From: Oscillospiraceae bacterium
GTDB taxonomy: Bacteria; Bacillota; Clostridia; Oscillospirales; Oscillospiraceae
Length of the DNA stretch: 41,661 bases
NCBI GenBank assembly: GCA_015068235.1
Contig: SVKY01000014.1
Span: 1 to 41,661, forward strand
Direction of reading: 5' to 3'
Within the stretch, counting starts at the first letter, position 1, and every line of letters starts with the position of its first letter. The notes beneath the pieces were generated by a model, which saw only the letters and a list, made by a program, of their open reading frames with translations, searched no databases and was not told the origin of the DNA. A program made the translations under genes and the position numbers. This document shows positions 25,795 through 33,713 of this stretch, in pieces.

Positions 25795-27171
25795 TTACCT
25801 CAGCTTTCCGCCGTAGATATCGGGTGCATTGGTCGCACCGATCAGGGAGACGGTGCACAGCCACAGCAGCAGTGCAATGACTACAAAAATACCAACGGCA
25901 TAAACGATATGCTTAAAGGTGATGGCTTTTGCATTTTCCTGCGACAGCTTTTGCCAAAGCTGAGAGAATTTTTTGGGCAAAGCAGAGCTGCCAATGACGC
26001 AGGCAACAATAAGCAGCATGGAATTTCTTAGCTGCACGCTAACCAAGGTGCTCCCAAAACGGTCAAAGACAAACAGAGAAACGATATTTTGCCCTGAGAA
26101 AATTACCCAGCCGAAGAGAATCAGCAGACTTGTGATCAGCCAACGGACAACCTTGGGGAGCGATTCTAATTTGGACATAAGCTGCTTCTCGATGGCAAGC
26201 AGGACGAAGAAATACACACCCCAAAGGACATAATTCAGGCTCGTACCGTGCCAAAGTCCTGTCAAAGCCCACACGACGAACATGTTGAAAATCTGACGGA
26301 GCTTTCCTTTGCGATTGCCGCCAAGCGGAATATATACATAGTCACGGAAGAAACTGCCGAGCGACATATGCCACCTGCGCCAAAAATCCGTAACCGAAGC
26401 TGCACCATAGGGAATGTTGAAGTTCTCGCAGAAGGTGAAGCCGAAGATTCTTGCCATACCGATTGCCATGTCGCTGCAGCCGGAGAACTCAAAATAGATT
26501 TGGAACATGAACATCAGCGCACTGAGCCATGCACCTGCGCCGGAGGTATCGCTTGCCAAAGCGGTGATCACGCCGCCGCAGTAATCGGCGATCAAAACCT
26601 TCTTGGAAAGACCGAAGATAAAACGCTGCATCCCTTGGAAAAGGGTTTGGCTGTTCGTGCGGCGCTTTCGGATTTGCGGACCGAAATCGGCAAAGCGCAC
26701 GATGGGACCTGTGATGATTTTCGGGAAAATAAAGGCATAGAGCAGCAGATCCAAAAGTCTGCTTGCAGGGGCGTGCTTGCCACGGTAGATATCCACCTGA
26801 TAGGCGATGAGCTGGAAGGTGTAGTATGAAATGCCGAGCGGAAGCACAAGCGTTTGCAGGAATGTGCCGTCTGCAAAGGGGAAAACTGCCAAAACCTGTG
26901 CAAGCTTGAATGCAATCAAAATTCCGAGCGTGAGAAGAATCGGCAGAGTGACACTCAAACGCTTTTCCGGTTTTACGCGCTTTGAGAGTATGTAGTTAAT
27001 ACATGTCAGAGCCAAGAACAGCAGCAGATAGATCGGTTGCGCCAAGACATAAAATGCCATGCTCACGATCAGAAGAAAAAGATTCTTGCTGCGCATCGAC
27101 GGCATCAGGAAATATACAACGACCGTCACGGGAAGAAACAGATATAGAAACCAAAGCTCGGAAAATTCCAT
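25795..27171 (-). CDS. MBOAT O-acyltransferase, AlgI/PatA-like
   Basis: Predicted 458-aa polytopic membrane acyltransferase. The catalytic His is in LTGLWHGTSLNYVLWG. FWRRWHMSLGSFFRDYVYIPLGGN is the AlgI/PatA/DltB-type block, split here by the cytoplasmic re-entrant loop. The start MEFSELWFLYLF at 27171 has GGAGGTG upstream; the open frame extends 180 bp further but only through a repeat element. The MBOAT-DHHW pair suggests O-acylation of a wall polysaccharide or exopolysaccharide. The leader contains repeat element A. Confidence 0.92.
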   Translation of the reverse strand: MEFSELWFLYLFLPVTVVVYFLMPSMRSKNLFLLIVSMAFYVLAQPIYLLLFLALTCINYILSKRVKPEKRLSVTLPILLTLGILIAFKLAQVLAVFPFADGTFLQTLVLPLGISYYTFQLIAYQVDIYRGKHAPASRLLDLLLYAFIFPKIITGPIVRFADFGPQIRKRRTNSQTLFQGMQRFIFGLSKKVLIADYCGGVITALASDTSGAGAWLSALMFMFQIYFEFSGCSDMAIGMARIFGFTFCENFNIPYGAASVTDFWRRWHMSLGSFFRDYVYIPLGGNRKGKLRQIFNMFVVWALTGLWHGTSLNYVLWGVYFFVLLAIEKQLMSKLESLPKVVRWLITSLLILFGWVIFSGQNIVSLFVFDRFGSTLVSVQLRNSMLLIVACVIGSSALPKKFSQLWQKLSQENAKAITFKHIVYAVGIFVVIALLLWLCTVSLIGATNAPDIYGGKLR

Positions 27172-27198
27172 CGAAACACCTCCTATGCAAAATTTTAT

Positions 27199-27346
27199 CA
27201 AATTCCGATTTATCGAGCTGTTGGCTGCGTTTTGACACCGTAGGGGCGCACGACTCTGTGCGCCCGTGCAGGCACTTCGTGTGGGCGGACAGAGTCGTCC
27301 GCCCCTACAATTTGAAAAACAAAACTCACCGATAAATCGGAATTTG
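27199..27346 (-). repeat. Leader element A with 17-bp inverted ends and REP-like palindrome
   Basis: Ends CAAATTCCGATTTATCG (27199-27215) and CGATAAATCGGAATTTG (27330-27346) are perfect inverted repeats. Inside, 27240-27265 and 27283-27308 form a further large palindrome, with GTAGGGGCG at one side and CGCCCCTAC at the other, of the REP type common in Clostridia. The element fills almost the whole leader of the MBOAT-DHHW operon and shares its end sequences and orientation with element B. Confidence 0.85.
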
Positions 27347-27360
27347 CGCATTTTGGCAAT

Positions 27361-27389
27361 AGTATAACAGACAATTCGACAGATTTCAA
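27361..27389 (-). promoter_or_regulatory. Sigma-A promoter of the MBOAT-DHHW operon
   Basis: Minus strand -35 TTGAAA (27389-27384), 17-nt spacer, -10 TATACT (27366-27361). Transcription would start near 27354, directly before leader element A, giving a leader of about 180 nt. Confidence 0.75.
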
Positions 27390-27396
27390 GTGAAGT

Positions 27397-28746
27397 TTAC
27401 ATAATTTTTTGTTTGCGATGCAGAGTTCTTCTTGTATCTCGTACGACTGACTTCTGCAAGCACAGCAAAGCGATCAAGTTCGGAACGGCGAGAAGGGCGT
27501 TCATCACATCGGCAGCCTCCCATGCCAAACGGACGGTGTAATACGGCGCAAGCGCGATGGCGCAGAGATAGAAAAAACGATAGAGCCTGCCATATCGGTG
27601 TGTCAGATAACGCAGACAGCTTTCAGCGTAGAAATTCCAGCCGATGATGGTGGCAAATGCAAAAAAGACAAGACACAGCATCAGAAGAAACGAGGACGCT
27701 CTGTGTGCCCACGGAAGCCCTGTTTGCCATGCAAAGTCTGTCAGCGCCACACCCTCCAGCGGCATGCACCAGGCGCCTGTGGTGATAAGGCAAAGCCCTG
27801 TCATGGTGCAAATTACGATCGTGTCGATGAAAGTACCCGTCATGCTGACAAGACCCTGACGAACGGGATCGGTGACATTGGTGCTTGCTGCGGCAATTGC
27901 CGAGGTGCCGAGTCCGGCTTCGTTGGTAAAAACGCCTCGGCTGACTCCCATACGCACTGCCATTTTGAAGCTGATGCCGCTTGCTGCGCCAAGGGCAGCT
28001 TTGGGCGAAAAGGCGCTGCGTAGGATCAAAGAAACGGCGCTTGGGATCGCTTTTCGTGTGCATATGAGCAGCACGAGGCAGCAAATAATATAAATTGCAG
28101 ACATGAACGGAACCAGCGTTTCGCAGACTTTGCTGATACGTTTGGCACCACCGAGAAGAACTAAGGCACTGAGGATCGTTACGATCATGCCTGTGATCAC
28201 GACCGTCCATGATTGCCCCAATAAGCCTTGCGCCGAAGGGAAAAAGGAATCGACAGCGGTCGTGATGCTGTTGACCTGTGTGACCGTGCCGACACCCAAA
28301 ATGCCTGCACCTGCGCCGAAAACGGCATAGAGCTTGGCAAGTTTTTTCTTGCCGAGCGCTTTTTCAATATAGGCAAACGGCCCACCGAAGCCCTTTGCTA
28401 TTCGGTATTTTGCGGCAAGAAAGCACTCGGCATATTGCGTTGCCATGCCGAAAAATGCGGCAAAGAGCATCCAAAACAATGCGCCTGGGCCGCCAAGGGC
28501 AAGCGCCGTTGCGACACCGACGATATTTCCTGTGCCAATGGTGGCGGCAAGGGCAGTGCAAAGTGCGGCGTAGGGAGAAATTCCGCTGTCCTGCCCGGAG
28601 GAAAAAACATACCGAAAAGCGGTGAAAAGATACCGAAACTGTATCCCCCGAAGCCGAACGGTGTACCACAGCCCGACACCCAAAAATAACAAAAGCAGCG
28701 GCCAGCCCCATACAAATTCGCCAAGCGCATGAATGATTCCCTCCAT
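27397..28746 (-). CDS. Alanine/glycine:cation symporter, AGCS family
   Basis: Predicted 449-aa polytopic sodium-coupled amino-acid carrier. The AGCS signature region is visible: ALAATIGTGNIVGVATA near residue 66 and GGPGALFWM; later FTNEAGLGTSAIAAA and a TM-rich C-terminal half. About 11 membrane segments. GGAGG precedes the ATG. Monocistronic, between the MBOAT leader and the divergent ABC exporter gene. The substrate is inferred from family only. Confidence 0.92.
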   Translation of the reverse strand: MEGIIHALGEFVWGWPLLLLFLGVGLWYTVRLRGIQFRYLFTAFRYVFSSGQDSGISPYAALCTALAATIGTGNIVGVATALALGGPGALFWMLFAAFFGMATQYAECFLAAKYRIAKGFGGPFAYIEKALGKKKLAKLYAVFGAGAGILGVGTVTQVNSITTAVDSFFPSAQGLLGQSWTVVITGMIVTILSALVLLGGAKRISKVCETLVPFMSAIYIICCLVLLICTRKAIPSAVSLILRSAFSPKAALGAASGISFKMAVRMGVSRGVFTNEAGLGTSAIAAASTNVTDPVRQGLVSMTGTFIDTIVICTMTGLCLITTGAWCMPLEGVALTDFAWQTGLPWAHRASSFLLMLCLVFFAFATIIGWNFYAESCLRYLTHRYGRLYRFFYLCAIALAPYYTVRLAWEAADVMNALLAVPNLIALLCLQKSVVRDTRRTLHRKQKIM

Positions 28747-28790
28747 AAGACCTCCATTGTGAAGAAAGCGTAAATTTTTTCATAATTCTG

Positions 28791-28819
28791 TTGAAAATTT
28801 ATACTTGCTCTGTTAGAAT
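28791..28819 (+). promoter_or_regulatory. Sigma-A promoter of the ABC exporter gene
   Basis: -35 TTGAAA (28791-28796), 17-nt spacer, -10 TAGAAT (28814-28819), about 34 nt before the chosen ATG. Confidence 0.65.
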
Positions 28820-28827
28820 ACAATCAA
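28798..28827 (-). promoter_or_regulatory. Possible promoter of the AGCS gene
   Basis: Minus strand -35 TTGATT (28827-28822), 18-nt spacer, -10 TATAAA (28803-28798). It overlaps the divergent promoter of the ABC gene, so the two cannot be occupied together. Confidence 0.45.
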
Positions 28828-28852
28828 TTTTATGCGAAAGGTTTTGAGATTC

Positions 28853-31477
28853 ATGCTGGAGCTGAAGAATATTACCAAAGATTATCCGGTTGGCGATGGA
28901 AAGGTGCATGCGCTTCGAGGTGTGAGCGTGAGCTTTCGGGAGAATGAATTTGTTTCGATCCTCGGACATTCCGGCTGCGGAAAGACAACACTTTTGAATA
29001 TCATCGGCGGCTTGGATCGCTATAGCGATGGCGATCTGATCATCGATGGTGTTTCGACGAAAGAATATCGGGATCGGGATTGGGACACCTATCGCAATCA
29101 CTCCATCGGCTTTGTATTCCAAACCTATAATTTGATTCCGCATCAAAATGTTTTGGCAAATGTTGAGTTGGCGCTGACCATTTCGGGCATTTCCAGGAAA
29201 GAGCGCCGCAAGCGTGCCAAGGCGGTTTTGGAAAAGGTCGGCTTGGGTGATCAGCTGACCAAGAAGCCAAATCAGCTCTCGGGCGGACAGATGCAGAGAG
29301 TTGCCATTGCGCGTGCGCTGGTGAACAATCCGTCGATTTTGCTTGCCGATGAGCCGACGGGTGCTTTGGACACGGAAACGAGCGTGCAGATCATGGAGCT
29401 TTTGAAGGAGGTTGCCGAGGATCGCCTGGTGATCATGGTCACGCACAATCCCGAGCTTGCGCAGGAGTATTCCACGAGGATCATTCGCTTGGTCGATGGG
29501 AAGATCACGGACGATACCATGCCGTATGAGGCAAAGAGTGAGCCTGCGAAGGAGAAAAAGAAGGTCAAAAAGCCTTCCATGTCCTTCTTTACGGCGCTTT
29601 CCCTGAGCTTTAAGAACCTGATGACGAAGAAAACACGCACGATTTTGATCTCGTTTGCAGGCTCGATCGGTATCATTGGCATTGCGCTGATTTTGTCGAT
29701 GTCCAACGGTGTGCAAAATCTGATCAACCGCATGGAATCAGAAACGCTTTCGTCTTATCCCATTACGCTGGAAAAAACCTCGATGGATATGTCTGCCATG
29801 ATGACGATGGGGCAGGGGGAGATCGCCAATGATGTGCCCCGGGATGAGGATCATGTCTATTCCATCGGCGTGATGAACTCAATGCTGGATGTGATGCTCT
29901 CGGGCTCAAAAACGAACAATCTTGCCGATTTTAAGAAATATATCGAAAGCGGTGAGAGTAACATCGATGAGCTGACCAGCGATATCAACTATCTTTACGA
30001 TACACCGCTGAATATTTACCGCCTGGGCGAAAACGGCAAGGTCACGCAGGTCAATCCCAATCATTTTCTGACCGACCTTGGCATGATCCAGGAGAGTGAA
30101 ACAACAGGCTCTTTGATCCAAATGTCCCCGATCTCGATCGATGTTTGGCAGCAACTGATCGACAATGCGGAGCTTTTGAACTCGCAATATGATGTGATCG
30201 CAGGCAAAATGCCCGAGAAATACAATGAGGTCGTTTTGATCGTCGATGAAGACAATCAGTTTATGGACTTCACGCTCTATTCCCTGGGGCTTCTTGATGC
30301 CGGGGAGGTCAAAAATGCGTTGGTCTCTACGGCAGAAGGGAAAGAGGTCTCGCTCGATACCGGTGTCGTGGAATATGACTTTGATGAAATGATCGGTCTG
30401 AAATTCAAGCTTCTGACCAACACGGATGTGTTTGTTAAAGAAGGTAATATTTGGCTCGATAAGTCTGAGGACGATGCGTATATGCTGACCCTGCTCAACC
30501 GCAGTGAGGACATTGAGGTCGTCGGCATCATTCGTCCGGCGGAGGATGCCAGCGTGCCTGCTTCGAGCGGTGTGCTGGGCTATCGCAGCGATTTGATGAC
30601 GCATTTGATCAACAAGGTCAACACCTCACAGATCGTCATGGAGCAGCAGGCGAACCCCGAGATCGACGTGTTTACCGCAATGCCCTTTGCAACCGATGCA
30701 CAGCCGCAGAGCTACACCATGGAGCAGTTGGAGGCGATGATGCAGACGCTTTCTGCTCAGGAGCAGGCGCAGATGGACGCTTATATCGGGCAGCTTCGTG
30801 CCTCGGGCATGGACGATAACAGCATTGCAACGCAGCTGATGAATTCCATGATGGAGAGTACCGCCTCGACCTATGAGAAGAATCTTTCCAAAATGGGCGT
30901 GGCAGACTTGGAAAATCCGTCGGGCATTCAGCTCTATCCCGTCGATTTTGAGGCAAAGGATAAGCTTTCCGATCTGATCGACGCTTACAATGCCGATTTG
31001 CCTGAAAATGAACAGCTTGCCTACACGGATTATATTGGCTTGATGATCTCGTCTATTACGACGATCGTCAATGCCGTGAGCTATGTTTTGATCGCCTTTG
31101 TTGCCGTTTCTTTGGTCGTTTCGTCCATTATGATCGGAATTATCACATATATTTCCGTTTTGGAGAGAACCCGTGAGATCGGTGTTTTGCGCTCTATCGG
31201 CGCATCGAAGCGTGATATCTCCCGTGTGTTCAATGCCGAAACGCTGACCATCGGCTTGACGGCAGGTCTATTTGGTATCGGGCTTACGCTGCTGTTGATC
31301 CTACCGATCAATGCGATCATCGAAAGCCTGACCTCGCTGGCAAGTGTCGCATCGCTTCCGATGAATGCAGGTGTGATCCTTGTCGGTATCAGCATGCTTT
31401 TGACCTTCATCGCAGGCTTGATCCCTGCAAAGATCGCTTCGAAGAAGGATCCGGTTATCGCATTGCGCACTGAATAA
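28853..31477 (+). CDS. MacB/FtsX-like ABC transporter, fused ATPase-permease
   Basis: Predicted 874-aa fusion. ATPase (about 1-230): Walker A GHSGCGKT (38-45), signature LSGGQMQRVAIA, Walker B ILLADEPTGALD, H-loop VMVTHNPELA. A first membrane segment lies near 270 (ISFAGSIGIIGIALIL), then a long extracytoplasmic region (about 290-720), then three FtsX-type segments with LERTREIGVLRSIGASKRDI between the first two. This is the mechanotransmission type that handles lipoproteins, peptides or antibiotics; the substrate is unknown. The ATG at 28853 gives the normal MLELKNITKDY start; an earlier ATG at 28832 lacks a ribosome site. Confidence 0.9.
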   Translation: MLELKNITKDYPVGDGKVHALRGVSVSFRENEFVSILGHSGCGKTTLLNIIGGLDRYSDGDLIIDGVSTKEYRDRDWDTYRNHSIGFVFQTYNLIPHQNVLANVELALTISGISRKERRKRAKAVLEKVGLGDQLTKKPNQLSGGQMQRVAIARALVNNPSILLADEPTGALDTETSVQIMELLKEVAEDRLVIMVTHNPELAQEYSTRIIRLVDGKITDDTMPYEAKSEPAKEKKKVKKPSMSFFTALSLSFKNLMTKKTRTILISFAGSIGIIGIALILSMSNGVQNLINRMESETLSSYPITLEKTSMDMSAMMTMGQGEIANDVPRDEDHVYSIGVMNSMLDVMLSGSKTNNLADFKKYIESGESNIDELTSDINYLYDTPLNIYRLGENGKVTQVNPNHFLTDLGMIQESETTGSLIQMSPISIDVWQQLIDNAELLNSQYDVIAGKMPEKYNEVVLIVDEDNQFMDFTLYSLGLLDAGEVKNALVSTAEGKEVSLDTGVVEYDFDEMIGLKFKLLTNTDVFVKEGNIWLDKSEDDAYMLTLLNRSEDIEVVGIIRPAEDASVPASSGVLGYRSDLMTHLINKVNTSQIVMEQQANPEIDVFTAMPFATDAQPQSYTMEQLEAMMQTLSAQEQAQMDAYIGQLRASGMDDNSIATQLMNSMMESTASTYEKNLSKMGVADLENPSGIQLYPVDFEAKDKLSDLIDAYNADLPENEQLAYTDYIGLMISSITTIVNAVSYVLIAFVAVSLVVSSIMIGIITYISVLERTREIGVLRSIGASKRDISRVFNAETLTIGLTAGLFGIGLTLLLILPINAIIESLTSLASVASLPMNAGVILVGISMLLTFIAGLIPAKIASKKDPVIALRTE

Positions 31478-31483
31478 TATCTG

Positions 31484-31513
31484 AAAGGGATTGCATTTTG
31501 CAGTCCCTTTTTT
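31484..31513 (+). terminator. Terminator after the ABC exporter gene
   Basis: AAAGGGATTGCA and TGCAGTCCCTTT pair with one mismatch or wobble and are followed by TTT. Confidence 0.85.
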
Positions 31514-31555
31514 GAGCTTTTTTGACAGAACGTAGCATTTTTCTTGGATTCACCC

Positions 31556-31584
31556 TTGCGAAAATAACGAAACTATGGTATGAT
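31556..31584 (+). promoter_or_regulatory. Promoter of the membrane protein-rpiB operon
   Basis: -35 TTGCGA (31556-31561), 17-nt spacer, -10 TATGAT (31579-31584). Confidence 0.6.
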
Positions 31585-31604
31585 GGTTTTGAAGAAGGAA
31601 TCAA

Positions 31605-32798
31605 ATGCTCGTCTTTGCATGTGGGGGTGTTTTTGTGGATTTTAGTACGATACTGAGCGATGTATATTCCAGAAATATCTTGATCCTGACCGGTGTTTAT
31701 ATGCTGGCTGCCATTTTCCTGGTCCCGGCGTATTTTGTCTCCCTGCGTCCGGTTCGAGGTACGACAGAATGGATGACACGAATCGATCAGCCGGAATTTG
31801 AACCGCTTTCTCTCAATAAATTCCGTTGGAGCGATTTGCCGTTTGCGCTTTTGTCGGGGGTTTGTGCTGCGCTGCTTCGTATGGCAAGCTTCCTGTGTAT
31901 TTACTTGCATCACGGGATCTTACCCTCACTTGAAAGAGTCCTTCCGCATTTGATCACAAGCTATCTGCTGCCGTGTGCGGTTTTGGGAATTGCCGTGTAT
32001 CTTCTGCTGCACAGCATGTTTGATTCCACTCTGCCTGCAATTTGTGTTGCGATCCTTTCGGGCTTGATGCAGATCGGCAATGCCTGGGCGGCGGCATTTA
32101 CGATGCTGTCACTGCTGTTTTTGTGGCTTTGGACGGCGCTGGATGCGGATTCCGGTCTGCTCGTGCGTGCACTGACGCTTCTTGCCGCACTTGTGTGCTA
32201 CGGCTTGGCGCTGTTGCGTTATTGGGCGCTGCTTTGGCTGCTCCCGCTGTTCCTTGCGGCTTATATCTATGCCCAGATTTACCGCTGGCGCAAGACTTCG
32301 AAAAAAGGTCGCGGAATGCGCCTGGGCTTATCGCTGCTGTTTTTGTTCTTCACATTCTTTGCGGCGTTTGTGGCTGCCTGGGCATACTATTGCTGTCATA
32401 AAATGCACGATCCGGCACTTATGCTCGATATTCGCCTGTCTTTGCAGGTCGTATTTGAGGAGCTGTTCTCCCGTCTGAGCCATATTCGCTTTGTGACGGA
32501 TCCGCTTGCCGGTGTGCTTGTCCGGGATGCGATCTTCTTCCTGCTTGGTGCGGTATCGCTGATTCCTGTTGTGCATGGCATCATCCGTTGGCGTGACAGC
32601 CAGTGCATCATGCTGCTGTCGCTGATCCCCTGCTTTGTCGGAATTTGGCTGCTTGGCGGTATGTATCTTCTCGTTCCGATGCTTGCCCTGCTGCTTGGCT
32701 GGGTGTTGAGTGTGTTTGCGAAGCGTGAGAATTCGTGGCTCGTGATCGTTTTTACCGTGATCCCCGCGATCACATTTTTGGCGGAGCATTTTATCTGA
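31605..32798 (+). CDS. Polytopic membrane protein of unknown function
   Basis: Predicted 397-aa integral membrane protein with roughly 9-10 hydrophobic segments and few polar loops. I see no transporter or enzyme signature. A glycosyltransferase-like GT-C fold is possible, as the first loop and the repeated short segments are similar to such proteins, but that is a guess. AAGGA is present before ATG 31605; a GTG 30 nt downstream with GGGGGTG is an alternative start. It ends 19 nt before rpiB and probably forms an operon with it. Confidence 0.7.
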   Translation: MLVFACGGVFVDFSTILSDVYSRNILILTGVYMLAAIFLVPAYFVSLRPVRGTTEWMTRIDQPEFEPLSLNKFRWSDLPFALLSGVCAALLRMASFLCIYLHHGILPSLERVLPHLITSYLLPCAVLGIAVYLLLHSMFDSTLPAICVAILSGLMQIGNAWAAAFTMLSLLFLWLWTALDADSGLLVRALTLLAALVCYGLALLRYWALLWLLPLFLAAYIYAQIYRWRKTSKKGRGMRLGLSLLFLFFTFFAAFVAAWAYYCCHKMHDPALMLDIRLSLQVVFEELFSRLSHIRFVTDPLAGVLVRDAIFFLLGAVSLIPVVHGIIRWRDSQCIMLLSLIPCFVGIWLLGGMYLLVPMLALLLGWVLSVFAKRENSWLVIVFTVIPAITFLAEHFI

Positions 32799-32817
32799 TA
32801 TTTAGGAGGATAATGAT

Positions 32818-33255
32818 ATGAAAATTTCTTTGGGCTGTGACCATGGCGGTTTGAATCTGAAAAATGCTGTCAAGGCACATTTGATTTCCCGTGGCTTTGC
32901 GGTGCTCGACTGCGGCACCAACACCACCGACAGCTGCGACTATTCTGATTTTGCCGTTCCTGCGGCAAAGGCTGTTGCGAGCGGTGAGTGTGAACGCGGC
33001 ATCGTGATTTGTACCACCGGCATCGGCATTTCGATCTCTGCGAATAAGGTCAAGGGCATCCGCTGTGCGCTCTTGAGCGATACGGTTTCCGCACGATTGA
33101 CCCGTCAGCACAACGACACCAATATGATGGCGCTTGGTCAGGGCATTGTTGGTGAAAAGCTGGCATTGGAGATCGTTGACATTTGGCTGGATACTGATTT
33201 TGAAGGCGGCAGACACCAAAGACGTGTCGATAAGCTGATGGCAATCGAAGAATAA
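32818..33255 (+). CDS. rpiB: Ribose-5-phosphate isomerase B
   Basis: Predicted 145-aa RpiB/LacAB family isomerase (ribose 5-phosphate to ribulose 5-phosphate). CDHGGLNLK and the catalytic-Cys loop ICTTGIGISISANK are present, then TRQHNDTNMMALGQ with the proton-shuttling His and the RRVDKL end. The loop is usually C-G-T-G-I-G; here it is C-T-T-G-I-G, so one Gly is replaced by Thr. GGAGG precedes the ATG. It is followed by a strong terminator. Confidence 0.92.
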   Translation: MKISLGCDHGGLNLKNAVKAHLISRGFAVLDCGTNTTDSCDYSDFAVPAAKAVASGECERGIVICTTGIGISISANKVKGIRCALLSDTVSARLTRQHNDTNMMALGQGIVGEKLALEIVDIWLDTDFEGGRHQRRVDKLMAIEE

Positions 33256-33257
33256 AA

Positions 33258-33290
33258 AAGCAATGGGGCTGTTTTTCAGCCCCATTGCTT
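33258..33290 (+). terminator. Terminator after rpiB
   Basis: AAGCAATGGGGCTG-TTTTT-CAGCCCCATTGCTT is a perfect 14-bp stem; T-rich sequence follows. Confidence 0.9.
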
Positions 33291-33300
33291 ATTTTAATGT

Positions 33301-33705
33301 CTGCTGAATAAGTCGCTACTGCGACTTATCCCCACAGCTACGCTGTGGAGACCTGTAAAAACGGCTGTTTTATACTAATTCTTGATAAAAATGTTTGATA
33401 ACATTTTTATAGCGCCGACGGCGCGTCAAGAATGTATGAGACGGGATTTTGCAATTTTCTGTCCTCGAAAATTGCAACGCGTCAGCGTTGCTCTTTTTGA
33501 TAGAAATCAAACATTTCTATCAGAAAGTAGTATTAATCCGTTTTTACAGGTTTGCAGCCATTATACACTGTGTTTTTTCCAACGAGTATCAAGATACTCG
33601 TTGGAAAGGTGCAAGGGTTTTGCGGTAAAACCGCTAAAAACCTTGCACTTGAACAACGCAAAATCGTCCTGAAAGCCTTGGCATGCAAGGGCGATTGCGT
33701 TGTTC
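33301..33705. repeat. Hairpin-dense intergenic field of unknown type
   Basis: About 400 bp without a gene, between convergent rpiB and the GT4-CsaB gene. Perfect or near-perfect stems: ATAAGTCGC/GCGACTTAT (33308-33329), CCACAGC/GCTGTGG (33332-33348), GCGCC/GGCGC (33412-33424), GCAATTTTC/GAAAATTGC (33451-33475), AACGC/GCGTT (33476-33489), a 15-bp stem at 33576-33607, GTGCAAGG/CCTTGCAC enclosing GCGGT/ACCGC (33609-33648), and GAACAACGCA/TGCGTTGTTC enclosing CCTTG/CAAGG (33651-33705). An outer 14-bp pair ACCTGTAAAAACGG (33351-33364) and its complement (33538-33551) continue into near-identical inner arms. Confidence 0.85.
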
Positions 33706-33713
33706 AGCACACA

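Noticed and set aside
27172-27351. N-terminal extension of the MBOAT protein
   Set aside because: It only translates repeat element A; GGAGGTG and the hydrophobic start fix the ATG at 27171.
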